This document shows positions 40,969-50,066 of a stretch of DNA of 64,000 bases, piece by piece. Below the pieces are notes generated by a model. The model did no database searches, was not told the origin of the DNA, and worked only from the letters and a program-made list of their open reading frames with translations. Where the stretch lies: positions 75,215 to 139,214 of the forward strand of contig JAZNZX010000067.1 in the NCBI GenBank assembly GCA_045595185.1, given 5' to 3'. The first letter of the stretch is position 1; each line of letters opens with the position of its first letter. The position numbers and the translations under genes are program-made. Source of the stretch: Fimenecus sp045595185. GTDB lineage: Bacteria > Bacillota > Clostridia > Oscillospirales > Acutalibacteraceae.

Positions 40969-41310
40969 ATGGACGCATTAAAATTAATGGCACAGGATTG
41001 CATCAAGGAAGCAAATCCAGCAATCAGAGTCGGTGACGTTGTTAAAGTACACGTTAAGATTCGTGAAGGCGAAAGAGAAAGAATTCAGGTATTCGAAGGA
41101 ACAATCATTGCTCGCAAGGGTGCTGGCGTTTCTGAAACATTTACAGTTCGTCGTGTATCATACGGTGTAGGTGTTGAAAGAGTATTCCCTGTTAATTCAC
41201 CAAACGTTGCAAAGGTAGAGACAGTAAGACGCGGTAAGGTTCGCAGAAGCAAGCTCTATTATCTTCGTGACAGAGTTGGTAAGGCTGCTAAGGTTAAAGA
41301 GCAGATATAA
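40969..41310 (+). CDS. rplS: 50S ribosomal protein L19
   Basis: L19 sits at the interface of the two ribosomal subunits. The 113-residue protein matches the family throughout: AIRVGDVVKVHVKI (~22), ERIQVFEGTIIARKG (~38), TVRRVSYGVGVERVFPVN (~58) and RRSKLYYLRDRVGKAAKV (~90). CGGAGGT at about 40956-40962 fixes the ATG at 40969; an upstream TTG lies in the leader. It is monocistronic here, with its own promoter and terminator, without the usual rpsP-rimM-trmD partners. Confidence 0.98.
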   Translation: MDALKLMAQDCIKEANPAIRVGDVVKVHVKIREGERERIQVFEGTIIARKGAGVSETFTVRRVSYGVGVERVFPVNSPNVAKVETVRRGKVRRSKLYYLRDRVGKAAKVKEQI

Positions 41311-41334
41311 TCGAATCGTCAAAAAACAAACAAG

Positions 41335-41357
41335 GCAGAGAGCAATCTCTGCTTTTT
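41335..41357 (+). terminator. Terminator after rplS
   Basis: GCAGAGA (41335-41341), loop GCAA, TCTCTGC (41346-41352), then TTTTT. Flanking A-rich and T-rich runs extend the stem. Confidence 0.9.
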
Positions 41358-41583
41358 GTTTATTTGTTGTAACCACTTCTTAAATCTTGGTCACAATTCT
41401 CAGCGGCTACTTTTCCGTCATTACTCGTCCCAAATACTCGTTAATACACAAAGTATTGCCTGCGTTTTTTGACGGTTCTGACGAAAAACTATCTTGCTGA
41501 TAATCGCAACCCGATTTAATCAGCGGTTACTTTGTGGGCGATTCACGAATCGCCCGTAAAATAATTAGAAAAGAGAATTAACT
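41358..41583. other. Intergenic region before prmA
   Basis: The 226 bases hold no gene. CCGTCATTACTCG (about 41416) and TTTTGACGG (about 41468) can pair. CAGCGGCTAC and CAGCGGTTAC are direct repeats (about 41400 and 41521). A family D palindrome GGGCGATTC-ACG-AATCGCCC lies at 41536-41555. No convincing promoter is seen. Confidence 0.5.
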
Positions 41584-42507
41584 ATGGATTGGACAGAAAT
41601 TAAAATTGAAATTGATGCTGAAAATATTGACCGCGCAGCCGATATTGCAAGTATGGCTGTGCCTTATGGCATTTATATTGAAGATTACAGAACACTTGAA
41701 GAGGAAGCTTGGGAAATTGCAAACATAGACCTTATCGATGAAGAGTTACTTGCTAAGGACAGAACAAAAGGCTGTGTTCACATTTACATTTCACCTGAAG
41801 AAAACTACAAAGAAGCAATTTCATTCTTGACAGAAAGATATGAAAGTGAAAATATCCCACATTCAATTGAATACAAACCTTGCAGAAATGAGGATTGGGA
41901 AAACAATTGGAAGGAGTATTTTAAGCCAATGAAAATTGGTGAAAAACTCCTCATAAGACCACTTTGGATTGACGATTATGATGCAGAGGGCAGAGCAGTA
42001 TTGAGTATTGAACCTGGTCTTGCATTCGGTAGTGGCGGACATAATACAACTCGACTTTGCCTTGAAACACTTGAAAAGCATGTAAAAAATGGTGATAGTG
42101 TTCTTGATTGTGGTTGTGGTAGTGGTATTTTGTCAGTTGCATCACTTTTAATGGGTGCTGATAACGCCACAGGTGTTGATATTGATAAATTAGCTGTTAA
42201 AACTGCAATTGAAAATGGTAAGGTAAATGGCTTTGAAGCTCCAGAATACAACATTCTCAATGGTAACCTTGTTGATAAAGTAACAGGCACTTTCGATGTT
42301 GTTGTTGCAAATATTGTTGCCGATATCATTATTCTTTTCTCATCACAGGTTGGAGAATTTTTAAAGGATGACGGTGTATTTATTACATCAGGTATTATCG
42401 AGCCTCGTGAAGAAGAAGTAACAAAGGCGTTCCACGATAATAACTTTGAAATCATCGAAAGATATGAAGACGGTGGATGGCTTTGTTTTGTATGCAAAAA
42501 GAAATAA
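41584..42507 (+). CDS. prmA: Ribosomal protein L11 methyltransferase PrmA
   Basis: PrmA trimethylates ribosomal protein L11 with S-adenosylmethionine. The 307-residue protein has an N-terminal L11-recognition domain (MDWTEIKIEID...) and a class I methyltransferase domain: PGLAFGSGGHNTTRLCLE (~144), VLDCGCGSGILSVASLLMG (~170) and the substrate loop VVANIVADIIILF (~238). The sequence is standard. It is followed at once by a terminator, so it is monocistronic or the last gene of its unit. Confidence 0.96.
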   Translation: MDWTEIKIEIDAENIDRAADIASMAVPYGIYIEDYRTLEEEAWEIANIDLIDEELLAKDRTKGCVHIYISPEENYKEAISFLTERYESENIPHSIEYKPCRNEDWENNWKEYFKPMKIGEKLLIRPLWIDDYDAEGRAVLSIEPGLAFGSGGHNTTRLCLETLEKHVKNGDSVLDCGCGSGILSVASLLMGADNATGVDIDKLAVKTAIENGKVNGFEAPEYNILNGNLVDKVTGTFDVVVANIVADIIILFSSQVGEFLKDDGVFITSGIIEPREEEVTKAFHDNNFEIIERYEDGGWLCFVCKKK

Positions 42508-42515
42508 TTATAACT

Positions 42516-42543
42516 TGGGTGATTTTTGAATCACCCATTTTTT
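42516..42543 (+). terminator. Terminator after prmA
   Basis: TGGGTGATT (42516-42524), loop TTTG, AATCACCCA (42529-42537), then TTTTTT. Confidence 0.92.
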
Positions 42544-42562
42544 ATATCCAATTAGAAAAATC

Positions 42563-42620
42563 GCGTAGGGACAGACATCCTTGTCTGTCCGTGTCATTCT
42601 GAGCGTAAGCGAAGAATCTC
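42563..42620. repeat. Two adjacent dispersed repeats
   Basis: GGGACAGACA-TCCT-TGTCTGTCC forms a hairpin (from about 42566). It abuts a family A motif GTCATTCTGAGCGTAAGCGAAGAATCTC (42593-42620). Confidence 0.8.
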
Positions 42621-42648
42621 ATTTGAGTGCTTTTTTATATTCTTTTTC

Positions 42649-42677
42649 TTGAAATATAAATGTAAATCCAATATAAT
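42649..42677 (+). promoter_or_regulatory. Promoter for the GH5 lipoprotein gene
   Basis: TTGAAA (42649-42654) and TATAAT (42672-42677) are 17 bases apart; AAAGGAGG precedes the ATG at 42699. Confidence 0.8.
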
Positions 42678-42698
42678 TAAACAAAAGGAGGATATATA

Positions 42699-43946
42699 AT
42701 GAAAAAAATCATATCACTTTTACTTGTTTTTACATTGATTGCTACATTGTTTGGTTGCTCGCAAAGTAAAACAAAACCATTAGAAGAATATAATTATTCC
42801 AATACAAAAGAAATGAGCCTTTTATCTGTGAAGAATGGCAAAATTGTCATGGAAAACGATGAAGAAATAGTTCTCAAAGGTGTAAATTTAGGTAACTGGC
42901 TTTTGTGGGAAACATGGATGGGCTTTGTACCTGAATATTCTGAGGATTGGGCACATTTTGACACACTTGAAGTTCTTATTGACCGTTTTGGTGAAGAAAA
43001 AACAGCTGGAATCGAAAAAGCATTTATAGATAATTTTGTGACAGAAGAAGATATTGCACAAATTGAAAAACTTGGCTTTAACTGTGTTCGTGTTCCGTTC
43101 TGGTATCGCAATTTTATGACAGAAGATTTAAACTGGCTTACAGAAAATCATAATAATAATTACGGTTTCCAAAAACTCGATTGGCTTATATCTACTTGTG
43201 AAAAATACGGTGTTTATGTAATGCTTGATTTACATGGTGCACCTGGTGGCCAGAGTATGAACCATTGTACAGGCAAAGCAGGTCGAAATGAGCTTTATGA
43301 CAACGAAGAAATGATGAATGCTACAGTTGAACTCTGGTGTTCAATTGCAGAAAGATATAAGGATAATAAAACAGTTTGTGCCTACGACCTTTTGAATGAA
43401 CCACAGAACAACGGTGGTTATGACGGTGAATATTCATGGACAGCAGAAAGTGAAGAGGCTGTAACGAGAACAAATAAGGCATATGACACTCTTTATAAAG
43501 CAATACGCGAAATAGATAAAAATCATATAATCTCATTTGAAGGCATATGGTCAACAACAGTTTTGCCTAACCCTGATGAAATGGGATATGAAAATATGCT
43601 TTATCAGTTGCACCTTTACGATAGCGATAAAGGCATGATTCGTTATCGTGTAAAAGAATTAAAAACATCTCGTAAGGATTGGGGAGTTGCTGTGGTCGTT
43701 GGTGAATACAACAATCACGAATGTGAAGAATATGCCCAAAAGCAGTATGCTAAAAATAACATAAGTCGTATAAAGTGGAATTATAAAACCTATAACGCAG
43801 GTGAAAGTTGGGGAATATTCAATAAGGATGTTGAACGAATCGACATTAAAACAGCATCATACGAAGAAATCATAACCTTTATCAATGAAAATGCAAAAAC
43901 AAATACATTTGAATTTAATGCAGAGGAAATGGCAATTCTTAGATAG
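42699..43946 (+). CDS. GH5-family glycoside hydrolase lipoprotein
   Basis: The 415-residue protein has a lipoprotein signal (lipobox TLFGC, Cys ~21) and a GH5 barrel. The opening KGVNLGNWLLWETWM (~60) and LDLHGAPGGQSMNHC (~180) resemble the exo-beta-1,3-glucanase-like branch of GH5. The catalytic acid is the Glu in YDLLNEPQNN (~234), and the nucleophile is the Glu in VVVGEYNNHE (~333). It is likely anchored on the outer face and acts on beta-glucan or a related plant polymer. It has its own promoter upstream of araB. The precise linkage cannot be read by eye. Confidence 0.85.
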   Translation: MKKIISLLLVFTLIATLFGCSQSKTKPLEEYNYSNTKEMSLLSVKNGKIVMENDEEIVLKGVNLGNWLLWETWMGFVPEYSEDWAHFDTLEVLIDRFGEEKTAGIEKAFIDNFVTEEDIAQIEKLGFNCVRVPFWYRNFMTEDLNWLTENHNNNYGFQKLDWLISTCEKYGVYVMLDLHGAPGGQSMNHCTGKAGRNELYDNEEMMNATVELWCSIAERYKDNKTVCAYDLLNEPQNNGGYDGEYSWTAESEEAVTRTNKAYDTLYKAIREIDKNHIISFEGIWSTTVLPNPDEMGYENMLYQLHLYDSDKGMIRYRVKELKTSRKDWGVAVVVGEYNNHECEEYAQKQYAKNNISRIKWNYKTYNAGESWGIFNKDVERIDIKTASYEEIITFINENAKTNTFEFNAEEMAILR

Positions 43947-43952
43947 TTTTTG

Positions 43953-43981
43953 TTGATTATTTGTTTGAATAATGGTATAAT
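43953..43981 (+). promoter_or_regulatory. Promoter for araBAD
   Basis: TTGATT (43953-43958) and TATAAT (43976-43981) are 17 bases apart, 37 bases before the TTG start of araB. No clear AraR-type operator was seen. Confidence 0.8.
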
Positions 43982-44018
43982 CAAAAAGATATATACTCAT
44001 TAAAGGAGTTGGAAAAAT

Positions 44019-45620
44019 TTGGATATTCAGTCAATTAAATCGATAATTGAAAATGGCAACGCAGTTCTTGGTATTGAAATGGGTTCAACAAGAATTAAAG
44101 CCGTTTTGATTGATGAAAAGCATAACCCAATTGCAAGTGGTTCTCACGGATGGGAAAATCGTTTTGAAAACGGTGTCTGGACATATCATATGGAAGATGT
44201 GTGGACAGGTCTTCAGGATGCTTATAAAAATCTCAAGGCAGAAGTATATGAAAAGTATGGTGTTAAGCTTACAAAAGTAAAATCAATGGGCTTTTCTGCT
44301 ATGATGCACGGTTATCTTCCATTCTCAAAAGACGGAAAACAGCTTGCAGAGTTCAGAACTTGGAGAAACACAATTACTGAACAGGCTGCAGGGGAACTTA
44401 CAGAGCTTTTCAAGTTCAATATTCCACAGAGATGGAGTATTGCTCATTTGTATCAGGCAATCCTCAATGGTGAAGACCATCTGCCTGAAATCGACTTTTT
44501 AACAACACTTGAAGGCTATGTTCATTGGATGCTCACAGGTGAAAAGGTAATCGGTATAGGCGAAGCAGCAGGTATGTTCCCGATTGACAGTACAAAGAAC
44601 TGTTATGACGAAAAAATGGTAGCCGATTTTGATGCTAAAATTCAGGCTCAGGGATACAACTGGAAATTGCTTGATATCTTGCCCAAAATTCTTGTAGCAG
44701 GTGAAAATGCAGGAACACTTACAAAGGACGGTGCATTACTCCTTGACCCAACAGGTGAGTTGGAATGTGGTTGTCCTCTTTGTCCACCTGAGGGTGACGC
44801 AGGTACAGGTATGGTTGCTACAAACAGCGTTGCAGCAAAAACAGGCAACATTTCGGCAGGCACATCAATTTTCGGTATGATTGTACTTGATAAAGCACTT
44901 TCAGATGTTTATACAGAAATTGATATGGTTACAACTCCGACAGGTAAGCCTGTTGCTATGGTGCATTGTAATACCTGTACATCCGATTTAGATGCTTATG
45001 TAAAACTCTTTGCAGAGGTTTTAGCAAATAGTGGTGTAGAGGTTAATAAACCTGCACTTTACGATATGCTTTATGCAGAAGCTCTTAAGGGCGACACAGA
45101 TTGTAACGGTATTATCAGTTTTAACTACTATTCAGGTGAGCCTGTAACTGATACTGTAGAAGGCAGACCGTTACTTGTCAGAATGCCTGATACTAAATTC
45201 AGCCTTGCAAACTTTATGCGTGCACAGCTTTATGGTACAATGGCAACACTCAGGCTTGGTATGAACATTCTTTTTGATAAAGAAAATGTAAAAATCGAAA
45301 AACTTCTTGGTCACGGTGGTCTTTTCAAGACTCCTGTTGTGGGACAAAAGCTTATGGCAGGGGCACTTAATACTCCTGTTGCAGTAATGGAAACAGCAGG
45401 TGAGGGTGGCGCTTGGGGTATTGCACTTCTTGCATCATATATGGTAAATAAGGGTGAAAATGAAACTCTTGAAGCATACCTTGATGATAAAGTATTCGCA
45501 GAATACAAAGCATCAGTTATTGAACCTGACAAATCAGATGTTGACGGTTTCAATGAATATATTAAGAGATACGAGTCAGCAGTTGCAGTAGAAAAATCTG
45601 CTATTGCTAACTTAAAATAA
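44019..45620 (+). CDS. araB: FGGY-family kinase, probable L-ribulokinase
   Basis: The 533-residue protein is an FGGY sugar kinase: ATP/phosphate segment GIEMGSTRIKAVLIDE (~18), substrate loop SAMMHGYLPF (~91), GDAGTGMVATNSV (~259) and the C-terminal nucleotide block LGHGGLFKTPVVGQ (~430). Being first in a cluster with araA and araD indicates L-ribulokinase, which makes L-ribulose 5-phosphate. The start is TTG: AAAGGAG at 44002-44008 is ten bases before it and no ATG is near. Fourteen bases separate it from araA. Confidence 0.9.
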   Translation: MDIQSIKSIIENGNAVLGIEMGSTRIKAVLIDEKHNPIASGSHGWENRFENGVWTYHMEDVWTGLQDAYKNLKAEVYEKYGVKLTKVKSMGFSAMMHGYLPFSKDGKQLAEFRTWRNTITEQAAGELTELFKFNIPQRWSIAHLYQAILNGEDHLPEIDFLTTLEGYVHWMLTGEKVIGIGEAAGMFPIDSTKNCYDEKMVADFDAKIQAQGYNWKLLDILPKILVAGENAGTLTKDGALLLDPTGELECGCPLCPPEGDAGTGMVATNSVAAKTGNISAGTSIFGMIVLDKALSDVYTEIDMVTTPTGKPVAMVHCNTCTSDLDAYVKLFAEVLANSGVEVNKPALYDMLYAEALKGDTDCNGIISFNYYSGEPVTDTVEGRPLLVRMPDTKFSLANFMRAQLYGTMATLRLGMNILFDKENVKIEKLLGHGGLFKTPVVGQKLMAGALNTPVAVMETAGEGGAWGIALLASYMVNKGENETLEAYLDDKVFAEYKASVIEPDKSDVDGFNEYIKRYESAVAVEKSAIANLK

Positions 45621-45633
45621 GGAGAAAAATATT

Positions 45634-47112
45634 ATGAGTTTAAAAAATTATGAATTTTGGTTTGTAGTAGGTAGTCAGTTCCTTTATGGTCCTGAAGTTC
45701 TTGAAACAGTTGCAGCTCGTGCACAGGAAATGGTTGATGAACTCAATGCATCAGGCACACTTCCTTGCAAAGTGGTTTATAAAGTAACTGCAAAAACAAA
45801 CAAAGAAATCACAGATGTTGTAAGAGAAGCAAACTACGACAAAAAGTGTGCAGGTATTATTACTTGGTGTCATACATTCAGCCCATCAAAAATGTGGATT
45901 AACGGTTTTGTAGATTTACAGAAGCCATATTGCCACCTTGCAACACAGTATAATACAGAAATTCCAAACGATGAAATCGATATGGACTTTATGAACCTTA
46001 ATCAGGCTGCTCACGGTGACCGTGAACACGGATTTATTGCTGCAAGACTTCGTATGCCTCGCAAGGTTATCGCAGGTCATTGGACAAAGGAATCAGTTCG
46101 TACTCGTCTTGGTGACTGGATGCGTTCAGCAGTTGGTGTTGCTGTAAGTAAAGAACTTAAAGTTATGCGTTTCGGTGACAATATGCGTGAAGTTGCTGTT
46201 ACAGAAGGCGATAAGGTAGAAGTACAGGCAAAACTCGGTTGGCAGGTTAATACTTGGGCAGTCGGTGATCTTGTAATGGTTATGAATGAAGTAACTGACG
46301 CTGAAATTGATGCTTTGATGGATGTTTATAAAGCAGAATATGATTTCAATACGGAAAATATTGATGCAATCCGTTATCAGGCTCGCGAAGAAATCGCAAT
46401 GAAGAAAATGCTTGATGCTGAAGGCTGTATGGCATTCTCAAATACATTCCAAGATTTATATGGTATGGAACAGCTTCCTGGTCTTGCAAGCCAGCACCTT
46501 ATGGCTCAGGGCTATGGCTATGGTGGTGAAGGTGACTGGAAGGTTGCCGCTATGACTGCTATTATGAAAGCAATGGCAGAAGGCAAAAACGGTGGTACAG
46601 GTTTTATGGAAGACTATACTTATCACCTTGTTGAAGGTGAAGAATATAGTCTTGGTGCTCATATGCTTGAAGTTTGTCCATCAATGGCTGCTGATAAACC
46701 AAGAATTGAAACACATCACCTTGGAATCGGTATGAACGAAAAAGACCCCGCAAGACTTGTTTTTGAAGGCAAAGCAGGTAGTGCCATTGTAGTTAGCCTT
46801 GTTGATATGGGTGGTCGTCTTCGTCTTATCTGTCAGGATATCGAATGTGTTAAACCAATTATGGAAATGCCAAATCTTCCTGTTGCTCGTGTAATGTGGA
46901 GAGCAATGCCAGACCTTGAAACAGGTATTGAATGCTGGATTACAGCAGGTGGTGCTCATCATACAGTATTAAGTTATGATGTTACTGCAGAGCAGATGAA
47001 AGACTGGGCAAATATGATGGATATTGAATTTGTTCATATTAATAAAGACACAACAGTTGCAGGTCTTGAAAAAGATTTATTCCTTGCTGACCTTGCTTGG
47101 AAACTTAAATAA
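45634..47112 (+). CDS. araA: L-arabinose isomerase
   Basis: AraA converts L-arabinose to L-ribulose using Mn2+. The 492-residue length is standard. Family blocks are EFWFVVGSQFLYGPE (~4), ITWCHTFSPSKMWINGF (~77), LNQAAHGDREHGF (~123), and the metal-binding Glu and His residues in GEGDWKVAAM (~298) and HMLEVCPSM (~343). AAGGAG precedes the ATG. It lies between the kinase and the epimerase. Confidence 0.97.
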   Translation: MSLKNYEFWFVVGSQFLYGPEVLETVAARAQEMVDELNASGTLPCKVVYKVTAKTNKEITDVVREANYDKKCAGIITWCHTFSPSKMWINGFVDLQKPYCHLATQYNTEIPNDEIDMDFMNLNQAAHGDREHGFIAARLRMPRKVIAGHWTKESVRTRLGDWMRSAVGVAVSKELKVMRFGDNMREVAVTEGDKVEVQAKLGWQVNTWAVGDLVMVMNEVTDAEIDALMDVYKAEYDFNTENIDAIRYQAREEIAMKKMLDAEGCMAFSNTFQDLYGMEQLPGLASQHLMAQGYGYGGEGDWKVAAMTAIMKAMAEGKNGGTGFMEDYTYHLVEGEEYSLGAHMLEVCPSMAADKPRIETHHLGIGMNEKDPARLVFEGKAGSAIVVSLVDMGGRLRLICQDIECVKPIMEMPNLPVARVMWRAMPDLETGIECWITAGGAHHTVLSYDVTAEQMKDWANMMDIEFVHINKDTTVAGLEKDLFLADLAWKLK

Positions 47113-47123
47113 GGAGTGTCTTT

Positions 47124-47819
47124 ATGCTTGAACAGTTAAAAAAAGAAGTATTTGAAGCAAATATGCTTTTGCCTAAATACGGACTTATAACATTTACTTG
47201 GGGTAATGTTTCGGGTGTTGACCGTGAAAAAGGCTTGATGGTAATTAAACCATCAGGTGTTGAATACGACACAATGAAAGCAGAAGATATGGTTGTGGTT
47301 GACCTGAAAACTGGTAAAAAGGTTGAGGGCGACTTGAATCCTTCATCTGATACTGATACTCACGTAGCACTCTATAACGCATTCCCTGATATTAAAGGTG
47401 TTGTTCATACACATTCTCGTTGGGCAACAACTTTTGCTCAGGCTGGTATGGGAATCCCTGCATTAGGTACAACTCATGGTGACTATTTCTACGGTGAAAT
47501 CCCTTGCACAAGAAAAATGACACCTGAAGAAATCGGTGGCAAATATGAACTTGAAACAGGTAATGTAATTATCGAAACTTTTAATGACAAAGAACCAAAT
47601 GATATTCCTGCAGTCCTTGTTCACAGTCATGGACCATTCACTTGGGGTACTGACTCACACAATGCAGTTCACAATGCAGTTGTATTGGAAGAACTCGCAT
47701 TTATGGCTTGGCACAATATTATGATGAATTCTGGGATTCAGCCAATGCAACAGGAACTCCTCGACAAACATTATCTCCGTAAGCACGGTGCAAACGCATA
47801 CTACGGACAAAAGAAATAA
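47124..47819 (+). CDS. araD: L-ribulose-5-phosphate 4-epimerase
   Basis: AraD converts L-ribulose 5-phosphate to D-xylulose 5-phosphate. The 231-residue class II aldolase-type protein has TWGNVSGVDRE (~26), KPSGVEYD (~43), the zinc His pair in VVHTHSRWATTFAQAG (~93) and VHSHGPFTWG (~169). The product feeds the split transketolase encoded at 13931-15723. No transporter or araR lies in the cluster. Stop at 47817-47819 is followed by a family A motif and a terminator belonging to the opposite strand. Confidence 0.96.
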   Translation: MLEQLKKEVFEANMLLPKYGLITFTWGNVSGVDREKGLMVIKPSGVEYDTMKAEDMVVVDLKTGKKVEGDLNPSSDTDTHVALYNAFPDIKGVVHTHSRWATTFAQAGMGIPALGTTHGDYFYGEIPCTRKMTPEEIGGKYELETGNVIIETFNDKEPNDIPAVLVHSHGPFTWGTDSHNAVHNAVVLEELAFMAWHNIMMNSGIQPMQQELLDKHYLRKHGANAYYGQKK

Positions 47820-47866
47820 GTTTTGCCACTACCTGCATTGTCATTCTGAGTATAGCGAAGAATCTC

Positions 47867-47906
47867 AAAAAATTAACGGATATTCCAATTATGGAATATC
47901 CGTTAA
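47867..47906 (-). terminator. Terminator for the minus-strand permease
   Basis: A perfect 15-bp stem pairs 47873-47887 with 47892-47906 (loop ATTA). On the minus strand it is followed by TTTTTT (47872-47865 region). It may also stop araD transcripts poorly. A family A motif abuts it at 47840-47866. Confidence 0.85.
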
Positions 47907-47912
47907 ATAATG

Positions 47913-49019
47913 CTATTTAATTATCAACCACAAACCTAAATTCATGATTAAAAATATAATATTCATAACAGTAAAGGTCAGTATGTATTTTCCTGTGCTG
48001 ACTTTTTCTTTTGCAATAAATTTAAACGAAATCAAGCTTGCCATTGAAGCAATTAAAGTACCAAGTCCGCCAAGATTTACACCAATAAGTAAATCCTTTG
48101 CATTTTCAGTAAATTTTGAAAGAAGAATTGAAGCGGGAACATTTGAAAATACCTGACTTGAAACAACACCAACTAATACCTCATTACCGTTAACAATGTT
48201 TTTCAAAAAGTCACTGATAGGTTTAATTTCACCAAGATTTCCAATGAAAATAAATAAGAATAGAAAAGTGAGAAGTAAGCTGTAATCAACCTTTGTTATC
48301 ACATTTCTGTTAAAAATAAGTAAAGCAACAATAGTAATAATTACAGTTGCAACATACGGAATAACACGAAAAACAGTTAACAAAGAAAGAATAAATAAAA
48401 CAGCAAAAATCACAATATGTAATTTTGAAAAAGTGTATTTATCTTCTGTTGAATTTGATTTGATTTCACCTTTTCCTGTAATAAAACAAGATACAATAAC
48501 AAGAATAAGTGATAACAAAGCATAGGGGAGTATGGTAATTAAAAAATCACTTATGCTCATATTGAATGCAGAGAACAAATACAAATTCTGTGGGTTTCCG
48601 ATAGGTGTCAGCATACTGCCGAGATTTGCAGCAATAGTTTCAACAGTCACAATCCATATAAGCTTGTCTGTTTTGCCCGATATTTTTAAAGCAGTAATTG
48701 TAAAGGGAACAAATGTAATCAAAGCAACATCATTTGTGATTATCATTGACGAAAAGAAACAAAGCAACCCTAATATAAGGGAAAGTCCGGAGATACTTTT
48801 TACCTTTGAAAGCATCTTTTCTGCAATAAATTTGAAAACGCCCATGCTGTTAAGCCCTGCCATAACAGCCATAAGACAAAACAGCAACCCTAATGTGCGA
48901 AAATCAATATATTCAAAATATCCTTTGTTTGGTGTAACAAAAAATGCTGAAATTACTGCTAAAATAAAAGATAGTATCAGCACAATTTCATTTTTAATGA
49001 AATCTTTGACTTTTAGCAT
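47913..49019 (-). CDS. SLC13/ArsB-type ion transporter
   Basis: The 368-residue membrane protein has about 10-11 transmembrane segments. Signature-like parts are MAVMAGLNSMGVFKF (~52), SSMIITNDVALITFVPF (~92) and the pore loop SMLTPIGNPQNLYLF (~136), which is typical of the ion transporter superfamily containing ArsB, NhaD and SLC13. Whether it moves anions such as dicarboxylates, or Na+/H+, is unclear. The ATG at 49019 follows GAGGTGA; a GTG three codons earlier overlaps that site. It is shorter than most SLC13 proteins. Confidence 0.8.
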   Translation of the reverse strand: MLKVKDFIKNEIVLILSFILAVISAFFVTPNKGYFEYIDFRTLGLLFCLMAVMAGLNSMGVFKFIAEKMLSKVKSISGLSLILGLLCFFSSMIITNDVALITFVPFTITALKISGKTDKLIWIVTVETIAANLGSMLTPIGNPQNLYLFSAFNMSISDFLITILPYALLSLILVIVSCFITGKGEIKSNSTEDKYTFSKLHIVIFAVLFILSLLTVFRVIPYVATVIITIVALLIFNRNVITKVDYSLLLTFLFLFIFIGNLGEIKPISDFLKNIVNGNEVLVGVVSSQVFSNVPASILLSKFTENAKDLLIGVNLGGLGTLIASMASLISFKFIAKEKVSTGKYILTFTVMNIIFLIMNLGLWLIIK

Positions 49020-49036
49020 CAATATCACCTCAAAAC

Positions 49037-49064
49037 AAATGACCTTTCAAATGAAAGGTCATTT
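49037..49064 (-). terminator. Hairpin between tRNA-Ser(CGA) and the permease gene
   Basis: AAATGACCTTTCA and TGAAAGGTCATTT (49037-49049, 49052-49064) form a long stem. On the minus strand it lies right after the tRNA and is followed by GTTTTG, so it is a plausible tRNA terminator. Confidence 0.75.
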
Positions 49065-49065
49065 T

Positions 49066-49157
49066 TGGCGGAGATGAAGAGATTTGAACTCTTGCGCCGC
49101 TATTCACGACCTACCGCATTTCGAGTGCGGACCCTTCAACCACTTGGGTACATCTCC
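49066..49157 (-). tRNA. tRNA-Ser (CGA)
   Basis: On the minus strand the 92-base gene has acceptor GGAGATG/CATCTCC, anticodon stem CCGCA/TGCGG with loop CTCGAAA, a long variable arm, and an encoded CCA. It is the third tRNA-Ser in the window. Confidence 0.94.
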
Positions 49158-49222
49158 AAAATTACTTAAACATTTTATCAAATAGATTTTTTATTGTCAA
49201 TAATCATAATTTAATCCTATAA

Positions 49223-49251
49223 TTGATTATATGAACTATTTGTGTTATTAT
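49223..49251 (+). promoter_or_regulatory. Promoter for the DUF4304 gene
   Basis: TTGATT (49223-49228) and TATTAT (49246-49251) are 17 bases apart with TG one base before the -10. Confidence 0.6.
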
Positions 49252-49274
49252 ATAAAATAAAGGCGGTGACCAAA

Positions 49275-50018
49275 ATGATGTTTAACAAAGAGGAAAAAAC
49301 AACAACTGAAAAAGTAAATGAAATTCAAAATGAAGTTTATAAATATCTTAAGCCTTTAGGGTTCAGAAAGAATGGAAGAACTTTTTGCCGATTTGTTGAT
49401 ACCGATATTGCTCAGGTTATAGACTTTCAAGTCGGTTTAGCTGCCAAAGGTAATAATCATTGTTTATGGATTAATGTAGGAATAAGCATTCCTGAATGTA
49501 ATGAGCGAACTTTTAATAAAGAAATACCAATCAAGAAATATTATCATGAGTATGAATGTACTATGCGAGCAAGACTGGGGAGTATTGTTGATAAAAAAGA
49601 TACTTATTATGATTTGCGAAAGAAACATAATAAATATGCAAATGATATAGTAAATAAACTTGAAAAGCATATTATGCCAGTTTTTGATGTATTAAATAGT
49701 CGTGAATCCATTCTAAAGGAACGAAGAAATTATACGCAATTTGATTTTAATACTAATATAATATTGCTTGATGAAGCCATGATATATGGAAGAATGGACA
49801 AAACAGAAAAAGCAATAGAACTCTTTCTAAAATATTATGATAAATCAATACAAGAAGCACGTGAACATAGACAATACATTCTTGAAAATGGCACACAAAT
49901 TAAAGATAGTGAATTGTACATTCTACCAAATGGCGGAAGATGTGCTTTGCCTGATGAGAATAGTGGGCATTTAGCATATCTTAAAAATCTTGCAAAAGAA
50001 CTTAATATTTCACTTTAG
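49275..50018 (+). CDS. DUF4304-domain protein
   Basis: The 247-residue cytoplasmic protein has a DUF4304-like start: EVYKYLKPLGFRKNGRTFCRF followed by VIDFQVGLAA and FWINVGI-like strand (about residues 20-75; the second block here reads LWINVGISIPE). The C-terminal half is helical with a TPR-like segment (MIYGRMDKTEKAIELFLKYY, ~165). DUF4304 proteins occur as stand-alone genes and as immunity-like proteins in toxin loci; no toxin is adjacent here. AGGCGGTG precedes the ATG at 49275; the next codon is also ATG. Confidence 0.75.
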   Translation: MMFNKEEKTTTEKVNEIQNEVYKYLKPLGFRKNGRTFCRFVDTDIAQVIDFQVGLAAKGNNHCLWINVGISIPECNERTFNKEIPIKKYYHEYECTMRARLGSIVDKKDTYYDLRKKHNKYANDIVNKLEKHIMPVFDVLNSRESILKERRNYTQFDFNTNIILLDEAMIYGRMDKTEKAIELFLKYYDKSIQEAREHRQYILENGTQIKDSELYILPNGGRCALPDENSGHLAYLKNLAKELNISL

Positions 50019-50028
50019 AACAAAATTA

Positions 50029-50061
50029 AAAACCGTAATCTAAATTCTAGATTACGGTTTT
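50029..50061. terminator. Bidirectional terminator between DUF4304 and GH43 genes
   Basis: AAAACCGTAATCTA (50029-50042) pairs with TAGATTACGGTTTT (50048-50061), with A runs on one side and T runs on the other. Confidence 0.93.
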
Positions 50062-50066
50062 GCATT

